Made by a program: the position numbers and the translations under genes
Notes under the pieces: generated by a model
What the model saw: only the letters and a program-made list of their open reading frames with translations
The model's database searches: none
Told to the model about the DNA's origin: nothing
Part shown: one piece after another, positions 1 to 7,364 of the stretch
Position numbering within the stretch: the first letter of the stretch is position 1
How the letters are laid out: each line of letters begins with the position of its first letter
Assembly: GCF_900129265.1 (NCBI RefSeq)
Contig: NZ_FQVG01000025.1
Coordinates: forward strand, 1-37,810
Reading direction: 5' to 3'
Source of the DNA: Caloramator proteoclasticus DSM 10124
Lineage (GTDB): Bacteria > Bacillota > Clostridia > Clostridiales > Caloramatoraceae
Length of the DNA: 37,810 nt

Positions 1-157
1 TTGTTTTAAATAAACTTTTTATTACATTTTCGAAGCCAATTTTATGAGTAAATTCTTTAAGCAATAACAATCCTGTATCAGAAGATAAGTCACCACCATC
101 AAAATTTAATCGTATTTTACTATTGCTTTCTAAACAAATATCATATAAACTAAACAT
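1..157 (-). CDS. IS1380-family transposase, N-terminal part
   Basis: The gene starts with ATG at 157-155 after a GGGAGG ribosome binding site and runs off the left edge. Only the first 52 residues are visible. They contain the N-terminal signature NFDGGDLSSDTGLLLLKEF, which is typical of IS1380-family DDE transposases. The catalytic residues lie outside the window, so activity cannot be judged. The same protein start is encoded at the right edge. Confidence 0.8.
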   Translation of the reverse strand, partial: MFSLYDICLESNSKIRLNFDGGDLSSDTGLLLLKEFTHKIGFENVIKSLFKT

Positions 158-233
158 TGAGAACCCTCCCTTTGTTTGGTATTTGTTTAGCAACTATATT
201 ATAACAAATTTGGGCCCTCTTTTTCATGTTTTT

Positions 234-254
234 ATTTCACTTTTTAAGTGAAAT
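234..254. repeat. Perfect hairpin in the IS leader (left copy)
   Basis: ATTTCACTT and AAGTGAAAT form a 9-bp stem with a TTT loop, upstream of the transposase promoter. The right copy has the same hairpin. Such structures in IS ends often block transcription entering from the flanking host genes. That role is inferred here. Confidence 0.6.
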
Positions 255-392
255 GCAGTTTAGTAAAAAATTAAGTTAATATGGGCTATAGAACTCTTTT
301 AAATAAATTCCATGAATAATTCAGGTTTAATAATCCTATCAAAAAATAAATCTATCCGAAATTAGTAAATAAAATATGTTGAGGTGATTATT

Positions 393-2408
393 ATGGAAAA
401 AATAGTTATAATAGGTGGTGTAGCAGCGGGTGCTACAGCAGCAGCAAAAGCAAGAAGACTTTCGGCTGATGCTAAAATTACAATTCTTGAAGCTGGACCA
501 GATATATCATTTGCAAATTGTGGGCTTCCATATTATATAGGGGGAGATATTAAGAATAGATCAAAACTTATACTACAGAGCCCAGAAAGTTTTTATGAAC
601 AATATCAAGTAGATGTTTATGTTAATACAAAAGCAATAGAATTAGATAGACAAAATAAAATTGTATATGCTGTTAATACTGTTACAGGTGAAAAGATGGC
701 TTTTGATTATACAAAATTAATTTTAGCTCAGGGTGGTAAGCCTATTGCTCCACCAATTCCAGGTGCAGAACAAGATCATGTTTTTCAACTTTGGACACTT
801 GAAGATATGGATAAAATACATTCATTTATAGAAAATAAAAAACCCAAAACAGCTGTTGTTGTAGGTGGTGGGTTTATAGGACTTGAAATGACAGAAGCAT
901 TAGTAAAAAGAGGGATAAAGGTTTCAGTAGTGGAAATGATGCCTCACGTGATGAGTATAATGGAAGCAGAAATAGCAGGTTTTATTCAGCAAGAAATGTT
1001 GTCATATGGGGTAAATATACTAACAGGTAAAGCTGTATCTGAGATAGGTAAAAACAGCGTAACACTTAAAGATGGCATAAAAGTGGATGCAGATATGGTA
1101 TTATTATCAATTGGTGTTAGACCTACATTACAACTTGCACAAGAAGCTGGTCTTGCTATAGGCGATGCAGGAGGACTATTAGTTGATTCAACATTAAAGA
1201 CAAGTGATGACAATATTTATGCAGCAGGCGATATGATTGAATTTGAACACAGAGTTCTTGGTAAGAAGGTTCGTATTCCTCTGGCGGGCCCTGCTAATCG
1301 TCAAGGAAGAATTGCAGCTGAGAATGCTCTTGGTAAAAAACATGAGTATAAAGGCCCTATTGGTACATCAATAGTAAGGGTTTTTGATGCAGTTGCAGGA
1401 ATTACAGGGCTTTCATTAAAAGCTGCAAGGTCTGTAGGATTTAATGCAGATGCAATTGTAGTTCATAAGGAACACCATACTTCTTATTATCCTGGATCAG
1501 AATTAGTTACAGTGCTTATTGTTTATGATAAAGATACTGGATTAATATTAGGAGGCCAAACAGCTGGTTATGCAGGAGCAGATAGAAGGTTAGATGTTTT
1601 AGCAACTGCTGTGGCATCAAAACTTACTGTTTATGACCTTGCTGATATAGATTTTGCATACTCACCACCATTAGGAACTGCAAATGATGCTATTAATATG
1701 GCAGCCTTCGTAGCTGAGAATAGAATTTCAGGTTATTCACCTTCATTAACTGTTTCTGAAATTGATGATTTTTTAAATGGAAAAGATGCGTTGTGGATTG
1801 ATGTTAGAGATGTATTTGCATTTGAAAAATCACATGTAGAGGGTGCAGTAAATGTACCACTTGAAATGATAGCAACTGTTCTAAACAGAATTCCAAAAGA
1901 TCAATTAATATTAATTTATGATCAAACAGGAAAGAAAGGACATCAAGCAGTACGTACTTTTATTGGGGCAGGATTTACAAATGTGTATAATATAAGTGGT
2001 GGATTTGAAAGTCTTTCACGTTATATAAGGGCAATTAATCCAATAAATTTCCAAATTAATTTACCTTCACCAGAAGTCAAAAAAATAGGAGAAAAGAATA
2101 CTGAAGATAAGAAGAATGTTGCAACAGAAGAAATAAAGAAGGAACAGTCTAATGAACCTTTAATTGTTGATGTTCGTACAGAAGAAGAATTTGAGTATGG
2201 AGCATTTCCAGGGGCTATAAATATACCTTTAGATGAATTAGAATATAGAATAGATGAATTAGGAAATAAGGATAGAAAAATAATTTTATATTGTGCGTCA
2301 GGAGCAAGAAGTGCTTATGCTGTTCAAATTCTTAGAGCTTATGGTTTTACAAATCTTGAAAATGGTGGCGGATTAACAAGAATGATGGCACGCTTAAGAA
2401 ATAAATAA
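393..2408 (+). CDS. CoA-disulfide reductase-like flavoprotein with two rhodanese domains
   Basis: This is a 671-aa flavoprotein of the pyridine-nucleotide disulfide oxidoreductase family, of the CoA-disulfide/persulfide reductase type. The FAD-binding start IIGGVAAGA is at about 6-14. The redox cysteine is C43 in SFANCGLPYY, the single-cysteine active site of CoADR. The NAD-binding VVGGGFIGLE follows at about 155-165, and the dimerisation domain ends near 450. Two rhodanese domains follow. The second has the catalytic loop CASGARS with C634. The first has Asp (about 510, YDQTGKK) where the cysteine should be, so it is probably inactive. A linker rich in Lys and Glu separates them. ATG at 393 is chosen over GTG at 384 because GAGGTG at 381-386 is well spaced for it. 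The likely role is cytosolic reduction of CoA disulfides, persulfides or polysulfide; the physiological substrate is not shown. The left IS ends 67 bp upstream and may have altered its promoter. Confidence 0.85.
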   Translation: MEKIVIIGGVAAGATAAAKARRLSADAKITILEAGPDISFANCGLPYYIGGDIKNRSKLILQSPESFYEQYQVDVYVNTKAIELDRQNKIVYAVNTVTGEKMAFDYTKLILAQGGKPIAPPIPGAEQDHVFQLWTLEDMDKIHSFIENKKPKTAVVVGGGFIGLEMTEALVKRGIKVSVVEMMPHVMSIMEAEIAGFIQQEMLSYGVNILTGKAVSEIGKNSVTLKDGIKVDADMVLLSIGVRPTLQLAQEAGLAIGDAGGLLVDSTLKTSDDNIYAAGDMIEFEHRVLGKKVRIPLAGPANRQGRIAAENALGKKHEYKGPIGTSIVRVFDAVAGITGLSLKAARSVGFNADAIVVHKEHHTSYYPGSELVTVLIVYDKDTGLILGGQTAGYAGADRRLDVLATAVASKLTVYDLADIDFAYSPPLGTANDAINMAAFVAENRISGYSPSLTVSEIDDFLNGKDALWIDVRDVFAFEKSHVEGAVNVPLEMIATVLNRIPKDQLILIYDQTGKKGHQAVRTFIGAGFTNVYNISGGFESLSRYIRAINPINFQINLPSPEVKKIGEKNTEDKKNVATEEIKKEQSNEPLIVDVRTEEEFEYGAFPGAINIPLDELEYRIDELGNKDRKIILYCASGARSAYAVQILRAYGFTNLENGGGLTRMMARLRNK

Positions 2409-2437
2409 AAATAATAGGTAATAGGCAATTTGATTGG

Positions 2438-2465
2438 TTGAACTCTTAGTTTTTGATGATATAAT
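2438..2465 (+). promoter_or_regulatory. Probable promoter of the restriction endonuclease gene
   Basis: TTGAAC (2438-2443) and TATAAT (2460-2465) are spaced by 16 bp, about 57 bp before the start codon. This fits a housekeeping sigma-A promoter. It is predicted from sequence only. Confidence 0.5.
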
Positions 2466-2521
2466 TGTATTATAAAGCAAATATAAAGGATATATTATTT
2501 TGTTAAATTTTGGGGGTAGAA

Positions 2522-3112
2522 ATGAAATTTCAAATTACAAATGAAAATATTCAAAAATATAATGGAATAACTAAACTAGAATTTCCAAAGTATACAACAC
2601 AATTAATTAACTTAGCAAATCAAAATGCACAGGGAACTAGACCAAAAGTTGTTGGACAACTATCTGAATTGTTTCAAGAATTTCAAAATCAGACAAACGA
2701 TATTTCTATTGAAAATTGGGAAAGTTGGTATTTAGATAAATATCCCAATGCAATTGAAGAAGCAACAATAAAAATTTATGAACAGATAGAGAACTTTAAA
2801 AAAGCTATAGAATTGATAGATAAAAATTTAGTGGAAAAATGGGTTCGAGATCTTGTTATTAATAAAACATATAATGGTTTATATGTTCAACAAGCAATTT
2901 TAGCAGCATTTGCTGAAAAGACAGGCCAAGATTTTAGATTAGCTACACCTTATGAAGAATCACAAGGTATTGATGGTTTTGTAGGAGAAACTCCCTATTC
3001 TATTAAACCTGATTCATATAAAACAATGGGACATTTGTCAGAAACAATTAATGTAAAAATGATTTATTATTCAAAAACTAAAACAGGTTTGTATGTTGAA
3101 GTGGAGGAATAG
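2522..3112 (+). CDS. MjaI-like type II restriction endonuclease
   Basis: The 196-aa protein resembles the MjaI restriction endonuclease family, whose archetype cuts CTAG. The N-terminal half has the segment RPKVVGQLSELFQEF. The C-terminal part holds GIDGFVGETPYSIKP, whose Asp and Lys could form the nuclease core of a PD-(D/E)xK-type fold. It is followed by a methyltransferase gene of the matching kind, which strengthens the call. The start ATG at 2522 follows GGGGG at 2512-2516; the upstream TTG at 2510 overlaps that site. Just past the stop codon another frame stays open for about 35 residues, so the C-terminus may be cut short by a frameshift (see findings). CTAG occurs within the gene itself (2576 and 2637), so it would need methylation. 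Family call by eye; specificity is inferred. Confidence 0.75.
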   Translation: MKFQITNENIQKYNGITKLEFPKYTTQLINLANQNAQGTRPKVVGQLSELFQEFQNQTNDISIENWESWYLDKYPNAIEEATIKIYEQIENFKKAIELIDKNLVEKWVRDLVINKTYNGLYVQQAILAAFAEKTGQDFRLATPYEESQGIDGFVGETPYSIKPDSYKTMGHLSETINVKMIYYSKTKTGLYVEVEE

Positions 3113-3210
3113 CTGTCAAATTAACTTTTATATTTATATTAAAATACAAACAAATATCAGATCAATCTAAAATTGTTTTTACAAATCCAGAAGTAATAGA
3201 CCAAATAAAA

Positions 3211-3238
3211 AAACATGTCACTTAAGACATGTTTTTTT
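3211..3238 (+). terminator. Intrinsic terminator after the endonuclease gene
   Basis: AAACATGTC and GACATGTTT form a perfect 9-bp stem with a 6-nt loop, followed by a run of T. It separates the endonuclease from the methyltransferase, so the two can be transcribed independently. Confidence 0.75.
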
Positions 3239-3297
3239 ATTTATATTTAGTTAAACATATAAAATTAAAGTAAATAACTCAAACAAAATACTGTATG

Positions 3298-3326
3298 TTG
3301 CAATGGGGTAAATTATTAGTTATTAT
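3298..3326 (+). promoter_or_regulatory. Probable promoter of methyltransferase and radical SAM genes
   Basis: TTGCAA (3298-3303) and TATTAT (3321-3326) are 17 bp apart and lie about 69 bp before the methyltransferase start, downstream of a terminator. A TATAAT occurs 3 bp further on. This would let protective methylation be expressed apart from the nuclease. Prediction only. Confidence 0.45.
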
Positions 3327-3394
3327 AATGATGTTGTGGATATTACTTTAGAAGATTAAATTAGCTTAGTTAAGCACAAGAAAGGATGAACTTA

Positions 3395-4438
3395 ATGAGT
3401 ACATTCCATAAATTATATTTTAAAAATTCATCAGATATGTCAGAAATCCCTTCTAATTCAATAGATTTAGTTGTAACATCGCCACCATATCCAATGATTG
3501 AAATGTGGGATGAGCTATTTTTTGAAGACCAAAATGTCAAACAGTCCTTTGAAAAAGGTGATGGCAGAAGTGCATTTGAATTTATGCATCAAAATCTTGA
3601 TAAAGTTTGGGTGGAATTAAGTAGAGTTGTAAAAAGTGGAGGAATTGTTTGTATAAATATAGGAGATGCAACTAGAACAATAAATAATAATTTTGAAATT
3701 TATATGAATCATTCCAGAATAATAGCCGCAATGAATAAATTAGGTTTTAAATCTTTACCGTCTATAATATGGAGAAAGCAAACAAATGCACCAAACAAAT
3801 TTATGGGGTCTGGTATGTTACCAGCAGGTGCATATGTTACATTAGAACATGAATATATATTAATTTTTAGAAAAGATAAAAAAAGAGAATTTAAAACGCA
3901 GCTTGAAAAGAAGATTAGGCAGGAAAGTGCTTATTTTTGGGAGGAGCGTAATACATGGTTTTCTGATTTGTGGGATTTTAAAGGAGTTAATCAAAATTTA
4001 AAGGGAAATTCACGTTCAAGAAGTGCTGCTTATCCATATGAATTAGCATATAGATTAATAAATATGTATTCTATTAAAGGAGATACTATCTTAGATCCTT
4101 TTTTAGGTACAGGTACAACTACTATAGCAGCGATGGCTTGTCAAAGGAATAGCATTGGTTATGAGATTGATAAAAATCTTTTAGAAATTATTGAAGAAAA
4201 TGTATGGAAATCTATATCTTCGGCCAATAAGAGAACTCTTCAACGTATTAAGGATCATGACTATTTTATAAAAAATTACGAAAAGCCCATAAAACATTTT
4301 AATCAAAATTTAAAAATGCCAGTTATAACAGGTCAAGAAATAAATATTAAATTTAGTCTGATTGATAAAATTGAAAAAAATAATGATTATAATTATACTT
4401 GCTACTATAAAGATGTAATATTAGATGAAGATTTTTAA
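3395..4438 (+). CDS. DNA methyltransferase (N4-C/N6-A, beta class) of the MjaI-like system
   Basis: This 348-aa protein is a site-specific DNA amino-methyltransferase. The catalytic motif IV TSPPY (about 28-32) comes before the S-adenosylmethionine-binding motif I, DPFLGTGTT (about 234-242). This order defines the beta class, and the SPPY form is common in N4-cytosine enzymes. It lies directly after a MjaI-like nuclease gene, so it most likely protects the same site, CTAG, by N4-cytosine methylation as M.MjaI does; that specificity is inferred. ATG at 3395 is preferred over ATG at 3386 because the AAAGGA at 3381-3386 overlaps the earlier one and is 8 nt from the later one. The radical SAM gene follows after 18 nt and is probably co-transcribed. 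Confidence 0.85.
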   Translation: MSTFHKLYFKNSSDMSEIPSNSIDLVVTSPPYPMIEMWDELFFEDQNVKQSFEKGDGRSAFEFMHQNLDKVWVELSRVVKSGGIVCINIGDATRTINNNFEIYMNHSRIIAAMNKLGFKSLPSIIWRKQTNAPNKFMGSGMLPAGAYVTLEHEYILIFRKDKKREFKTQLEKKIRQESAYFWEERNTWFSDLWDFKGVNQNLKGNSRSRSAAYPYELAYRLINMYSIKGDTILDPFLGTGTTTIAAMACQRNSIGYEIDKNLLEIIEENVWKSISSANKRTLQRIKDHDYFIKNYEKPIKHFNQNLKMPVITGQEINIKFSLIDKIEKNNDYNYTCYYKDVILDEDF

Positions 4439-4456
4439 AATAGAGGAGGACAAGAG

Positions 4457-5581
4457 ATGAAGATTTCAAAGAAGGATGCGTTGATGTGGTTTGAATTTTT
4501 TGCACAACTACCAGAGGATGAGGAGTTAAGTCCAAAGCAAGAAGAGATTGTTTATGCGACTTTTGCACAAATTGAAACAGTAGTTGAACATAGAAATAGT
4601 ATGCTAATGTCTCAAATTAAAAATTTAAGAACATTAGAAAACAGAACTTATTTTGTTGGAAATAAAGATAAATTTCCTAAAGGTTGTCGTTCTTGTTTAC
4701 TGGGCAATGGTTTGGGTGCTATTATAAAAACAAACAAGTGTAATTTAGATTGTAAGTTTTGCTATAACTATGGACAGTTAGAAGATATGCCTCCAGTTGG
4801 AGAAGGTTTATGGGAAATTGGAGGAACAAAGTTTTATGAAAGGGATATAGATCTACTTTTATCAATACAAAATAAACCTACTGGTGTTGCATATGTATAT
4901 TTAGAACCATTTATGGAAATTGAAAAATATTATTCTGTAATAAAAAAATTTAGTGAAGCTAAAATCCATCAACATATGTACACAAATGGTACTTTGGCAA
5001 CAGAGGAGACATTAAAGGCATTAGGTGAAGCTGGACTTAATGAGATACGCTTTAATTTAGGTGCTACTAACTGTTCAGACAAGGTTATAGAAAATATAGG
5101 TATAGCGAAACAGTATATTGAAAGAGTAGGTATTGAAACACCAATGACACCTGAGTTTTTTGAATCATTTCTAAAGAAAAAACAGGCTATATTAGATACA
5201 AAACTTGATTTTATAAACTGTGCAGAACTTCATTTAAATGAAAATAACATATACAATTATTATGGAGAAAATATGTATATATCAAGAGGTGGTTATATTT
5301 CACCAATTTGGAGTAGGGAGCTTACTCTTAAACTAATGAAAATTGCTGAAGAAGAAAACTGGGATTTAGTGGTTCACGATTGTTCAAACTATACAAAGTT
5401 TGCAAGAGGTTTAAATTTAGGCAGCAAAGAGGGAAAATGGTTTGGAGCAAGTAACTATTCTTGTGAGTTTTCAAGAATTCCATATGATGTATTTTTACCT
5501 ATTTTGCAAGATGATAATTTTAAATTTTTAAGTGAAGAAGAATTACCATATGGATACAGGCCAGGGGAATTATTTTTCTAA
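4457..5581 (+). CDS. Radical SAM protein of unknown substrate, in the restriction-modification operon
   Basis: The 374-aa protein has the radical SAM cluster motif CNLDCKFC (C95, C99, C102; CX3CX2C), which binds a 4Fe-4S cluster and cleaves S-adenosylmethionine. A CRSC pair (C77, C80) just before it and further cysteines (HDC, YSC) towards the C-terminus could bind an extra cluster, but no clear SPASM motif is seen. Downstream segments such as YVYLEPFMEIE and HMYTNGTL fit the TIM-barrel strands of the superfamily. The start ATG at 4457 follows GAGGAGG at 4443-4449, 18 nt after the methyltransferase stop. A terminator-like hairpin lies about 130 bp downstream. The link to the methyltransferase may be chance or may mean a role in DNA modification or defence. 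I do not recognise the subfamily. Confidence 0.8.
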   Translation: MKISKKDALMWFEFFAQLPEDEELSPKQEEIVYATFAQIETVVEHRNSMLMSQIKNLRTLENRTYFVGNKDKFPKGCRSCLLGNGLGAIIKTNKCNLDCKFCYNYGQLEDMPPVGEGLWEIGGTKFYERDIDLLLSIQNKPTGVAYVYLEPFMEIEKYYSVIKKFSEAKIHQHMYTNGTLATEETLKALGEAGLNEIRFNLGATNCSDKVIENIGIAKQYIERVGIETPMTPEFFESFLKKKQAILDTKLDFINCAELHLNENNIYNYYGENMYISRGGYISPIWSRELTLKLMKIAEEENWDLVVHDCSNYTKFARGLNLGSKEGKWFGASNYSCEFSRIPYDVFLPILQDDNFKFLSEEELPYGYRPGELFF

Positions 5582-5899
5582 AATATTGACACCTATATCA
5601 ACCTAAAGTAAAAACTTTGATTTTTAAATAAATTTAAATCACCACTTTGGACGTGAATTTTTTCCAATAGGTAAGCCAATGGAAATATTCAAAAAATAGT
5701 ATATACAAAAATATGAAAGAAAAAGAGTCATCTACAAATGAAGGTAGAGGGCTCTTTTTCTTTCATATTAAATAAACACTATTTACATTTAGATTTGATT
5801 ATTGTATAAATATTTATTGTAATAATCTATAATGAAGAGTAATAATATGTTATAATACTTTTAAAAAGGGTTATATTTTAAATATCAGGGGGAGAAAAA
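5582..5899. other. Gene-free stretch with a terminator and a possible gene remnant
   Basis: Besides the hairpin at 5711-5768 this 318-bp stretch has no gene. One frame (about 5632-5700) stays open for about 22 codons and reads HHFGREFFPIGKPMEIFKK before a stop. It looks protein-like but has no start codon or binding site, so it may be the tail of a lost gene. A TATAAT at 5851-5856 could be the -10 box for the next operon, but no convincing -35 box is present. Confidence 0.4.
5711..5768 (+). terminator. Long hairpin terminator after the radical SAM gene
   Basis: The arms 5711-5727 and 5752-5768 pair over 17 bp (GAAAGAAAAAGAG with CTCTTTTTCTTTC at the core). An inner TCTAC/GTAGA stem sits in between. 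The T-rich descending arm makes it a likely terminator, and the symmetric A/T composition could also work on the other strand. Confidence 0.7.
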
Positions 5900-6100
5900 A
5901 TGGAAGTAGATAAAATTAAAAAATTCGAAGAGTTTTTTACGAATTCTTTCAGGGATGGGAAAGTAGTGAGAGAGTTGAGGTTATCTTCTGAGGAAGTAGA
6001 ATATATTAGAAAATCATATCCAAATGTTCAAATATCTAAATTAAGTGGATATGAAAAAAACAAGGATAAAAATTGGTATACAGTAAAATTAGGGCGATAA
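5900..6100 (+). CDS. Small conserved-looking protein of unknown function (66 aa)
   Basis: The protein has 66 residues, is charged (rich in Lys and Glu), and has no signal peptide or membrane segment. It begins with ATG after a strong AGGGGGAG site. The middle (LRLSSEEVEYIRKSYPNV) looks like a helix followed by a strand, and the C-terminus (NWYTVKLGR) looks like a final strand. It lies 44 bp before the ATP-grasp gene on the same strand with no terminator between, so it is probably the first gene of that operon. I do not recognise a family. The codon use is like its neighbours. Its place suggests, but does not show, a partner or regulator role for the ligases. Confidence 0.65.
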   Translation: MEVDKIKKFEEFFTNSFRDGKVVRELRLSSEEVEYIRKSYPNVQISKLSGYEKNKDKNWYTVKLGR

Positions 6101-6144
6101 GTTTTACTTTAGAAAAAATAACATTAGAAAGTAGGTTGTGAGAT

Positions 6145-7338
6145 ATGGAACATAAGAATAAAGCAGTTGTACTTGGAGCAAATTATTATATTGGACTTAG
6201 TGTTATTAGATGCCTTGGAAGTGAAGGAGTTAAAGTAGCAGCAGTTGATTATTCTAAAAAGGGTACATATGGATTTTACTCAAAATATTGTTCAGAGATT
6301 TTAATAGGTCCGCACTATAAGGAAAAGCCACAGGAGTTTTTACAATTTTTAATAGACTACGCAAAAAAGCAAGAGCATCCTCCAGTTTTATTTCCTTGTG
6401 CAGACCCTTATGTAGAGTTTGTTGATGAACATTTAGATGTATTAAAACAGTACTATTTAATACACGATATTGAGCAAGGTTTATATACAAAGCTTATGAA
6501 TAAGGGAACTTTAAGGGATTTAGCAATAGAGCACGGAGTTAGAGTTCCTGAGACTGTAAGTGTTGATGAAGAGAATTTTATTGAAAAAGTAGAAGAACAA
6601 ATTAAGTATCCTTGTTTAGTAAAACCTGTTGATTCTCATACCTTTGTTTCAATATTTAGAAGAAAGCTTTTTAAAGTTTATAATAGAGAAGAATTATTGT
6701 CTTGTGTTCAAAAAGCAAAGGAGGCTAATACGGAAGTTATAATTCAGAGGATAATAAAAGGTTTTGATGACTGTATGCACACCTTTGATGCCTATTTAAA
6801 CAAAGATTCAAAGGTAACTCATTGGGTTACTTGTCAAAAGATGCGTCAATATCCTATAAATTATGGTGCTTCTGTGTATACAAAACAAAAATATGTACCA
6901 GAACTTTACGACATAGGAGCTAAATTTTTAGAAGGAGTAAAGTTTAAGGGATTTGCAGAAATTGAGTTTAAAAAGGATGAGGAAACAGGAAATTTCTATT
7001 TGATTGAAGTAAATGTTAGAACAACAAATTTAAATAATCTTTTATATAAGGTTGGAATTAATATGCCATATATTGCCTATAGGGATTTAACAGGAAATCC
7101 ATTGCCAAATGATGCTGTGACTTGGGATACAAATAGAGCCTTTTGGTATGCCTATGAAGACATTTTAGCAATAAAAGAATATATTCGCACTAAACAGCTA
7201 ACTTTATCTCAAGTTATTGCTTCCTTCTTTAGACCAAAGGCCTATGCAATTTGGGATATTAAAGACCCAAAGCCATTCTTCGTATTTTTAAATTCAAAAA
7301 TATCAAGGGTATTTGATAAGATATTTAAAAGGGGATAA
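6145..7338 (+). CDS. ATP-grasp carboxylate-amine ligase, D-aspartate-ligase-like
   Basis: This 397-aa ATP-grasp protein joins a carboxylate to an amine using ATP. A pre-ATP-grasp domain starts with the Rossmann-like AVVLGANYYIGLSVIRCL. The ATP-binding centre includes YPCLVKPVDS at about 156-165, then VIIQRIIKG. The Mg/ATP-binding end is FAEIEFKKDEETGNFYLIEVNVRT at about 272-295, with Glu and Asn in the usual places. Length and layout match peptidoglycan D-aspartate ligases (AslFm type) and related ligases for cell-surface amino acids. No membrane segment is seen. The MurE-like gene starts 26 nt downstream, and an Asp/Glu-type racemase follows it, so a (D-)amino acid is the likely substrate. 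The acceptor (muramyl peptide or another carboxylate) cannot be told from sequence. Start ATG 6145 follows TAGGTTGTGAG, a modest site. Confidence 0.75.
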   Translation: MEHKNKAVVLGANYYIGLSVIRCLGSEGVKVAAVDYSKKGTYGFYSKYCSEILIGPHYKEKPQEFLQFLIDYAKKQEHPPVLFPCADPYVEFVDEHLDVLKQYYLIHDIEQGLYTKLMNKGTLRDLAIEHGVRVPETVSVDEENFIEKVEEQIKYPCLVKPVDSHTFVSIFRRKLFKVYNREELLSCVQKAKEANTEVIIQRIIKGFDDCMHTFDAYLNKDSKVTHWVTCQKMRQYPINYGASVYTKQKYVPELYDIGAKFLEGVKFKGFAEIEFKKDEETGNFYLIEVNVRTTNLNNLLYKVGINMPYIAYRDLTGNPLPNDAVTWDTNRAFWYAYEDILAIKEYIRTKQLTLSQVIASFFRPKAYAIWDIKDPKPFFVFLNSKISRVFDKIFKRG

Positions 7339-7364
7339 AAATTATTATTTGAGAGGAGAGTAAG

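Larger units (their letters stand above)
1..325 (-). mobile_element. IS1380-type insertion sequence, left copy, truncated by window edge
   Basis: These bases are the reverse complement of 37484-37808 with no difference seen by eye, so the window carries two inverted copies of one element. The inner end reads CCTGAATTATTCATGG when taken in the transposase direction, which fits a terminal inverted repeat. It holds the transposase start, its promoter region and an upstream hairpin. The other end of the element lies outside the window, so target duplications cannot be checked. The family call rests on the transposase N-terminus. Confidence 0.85.

Noticed and set aside
5632-5700. Short protein-like frame (HHFGREFFPIGKPMEIFKK)
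   Set aside because: It has no start codon or ribosome binding site and only about 22 codons. It is recorded as a possible remnant, not as a gene.
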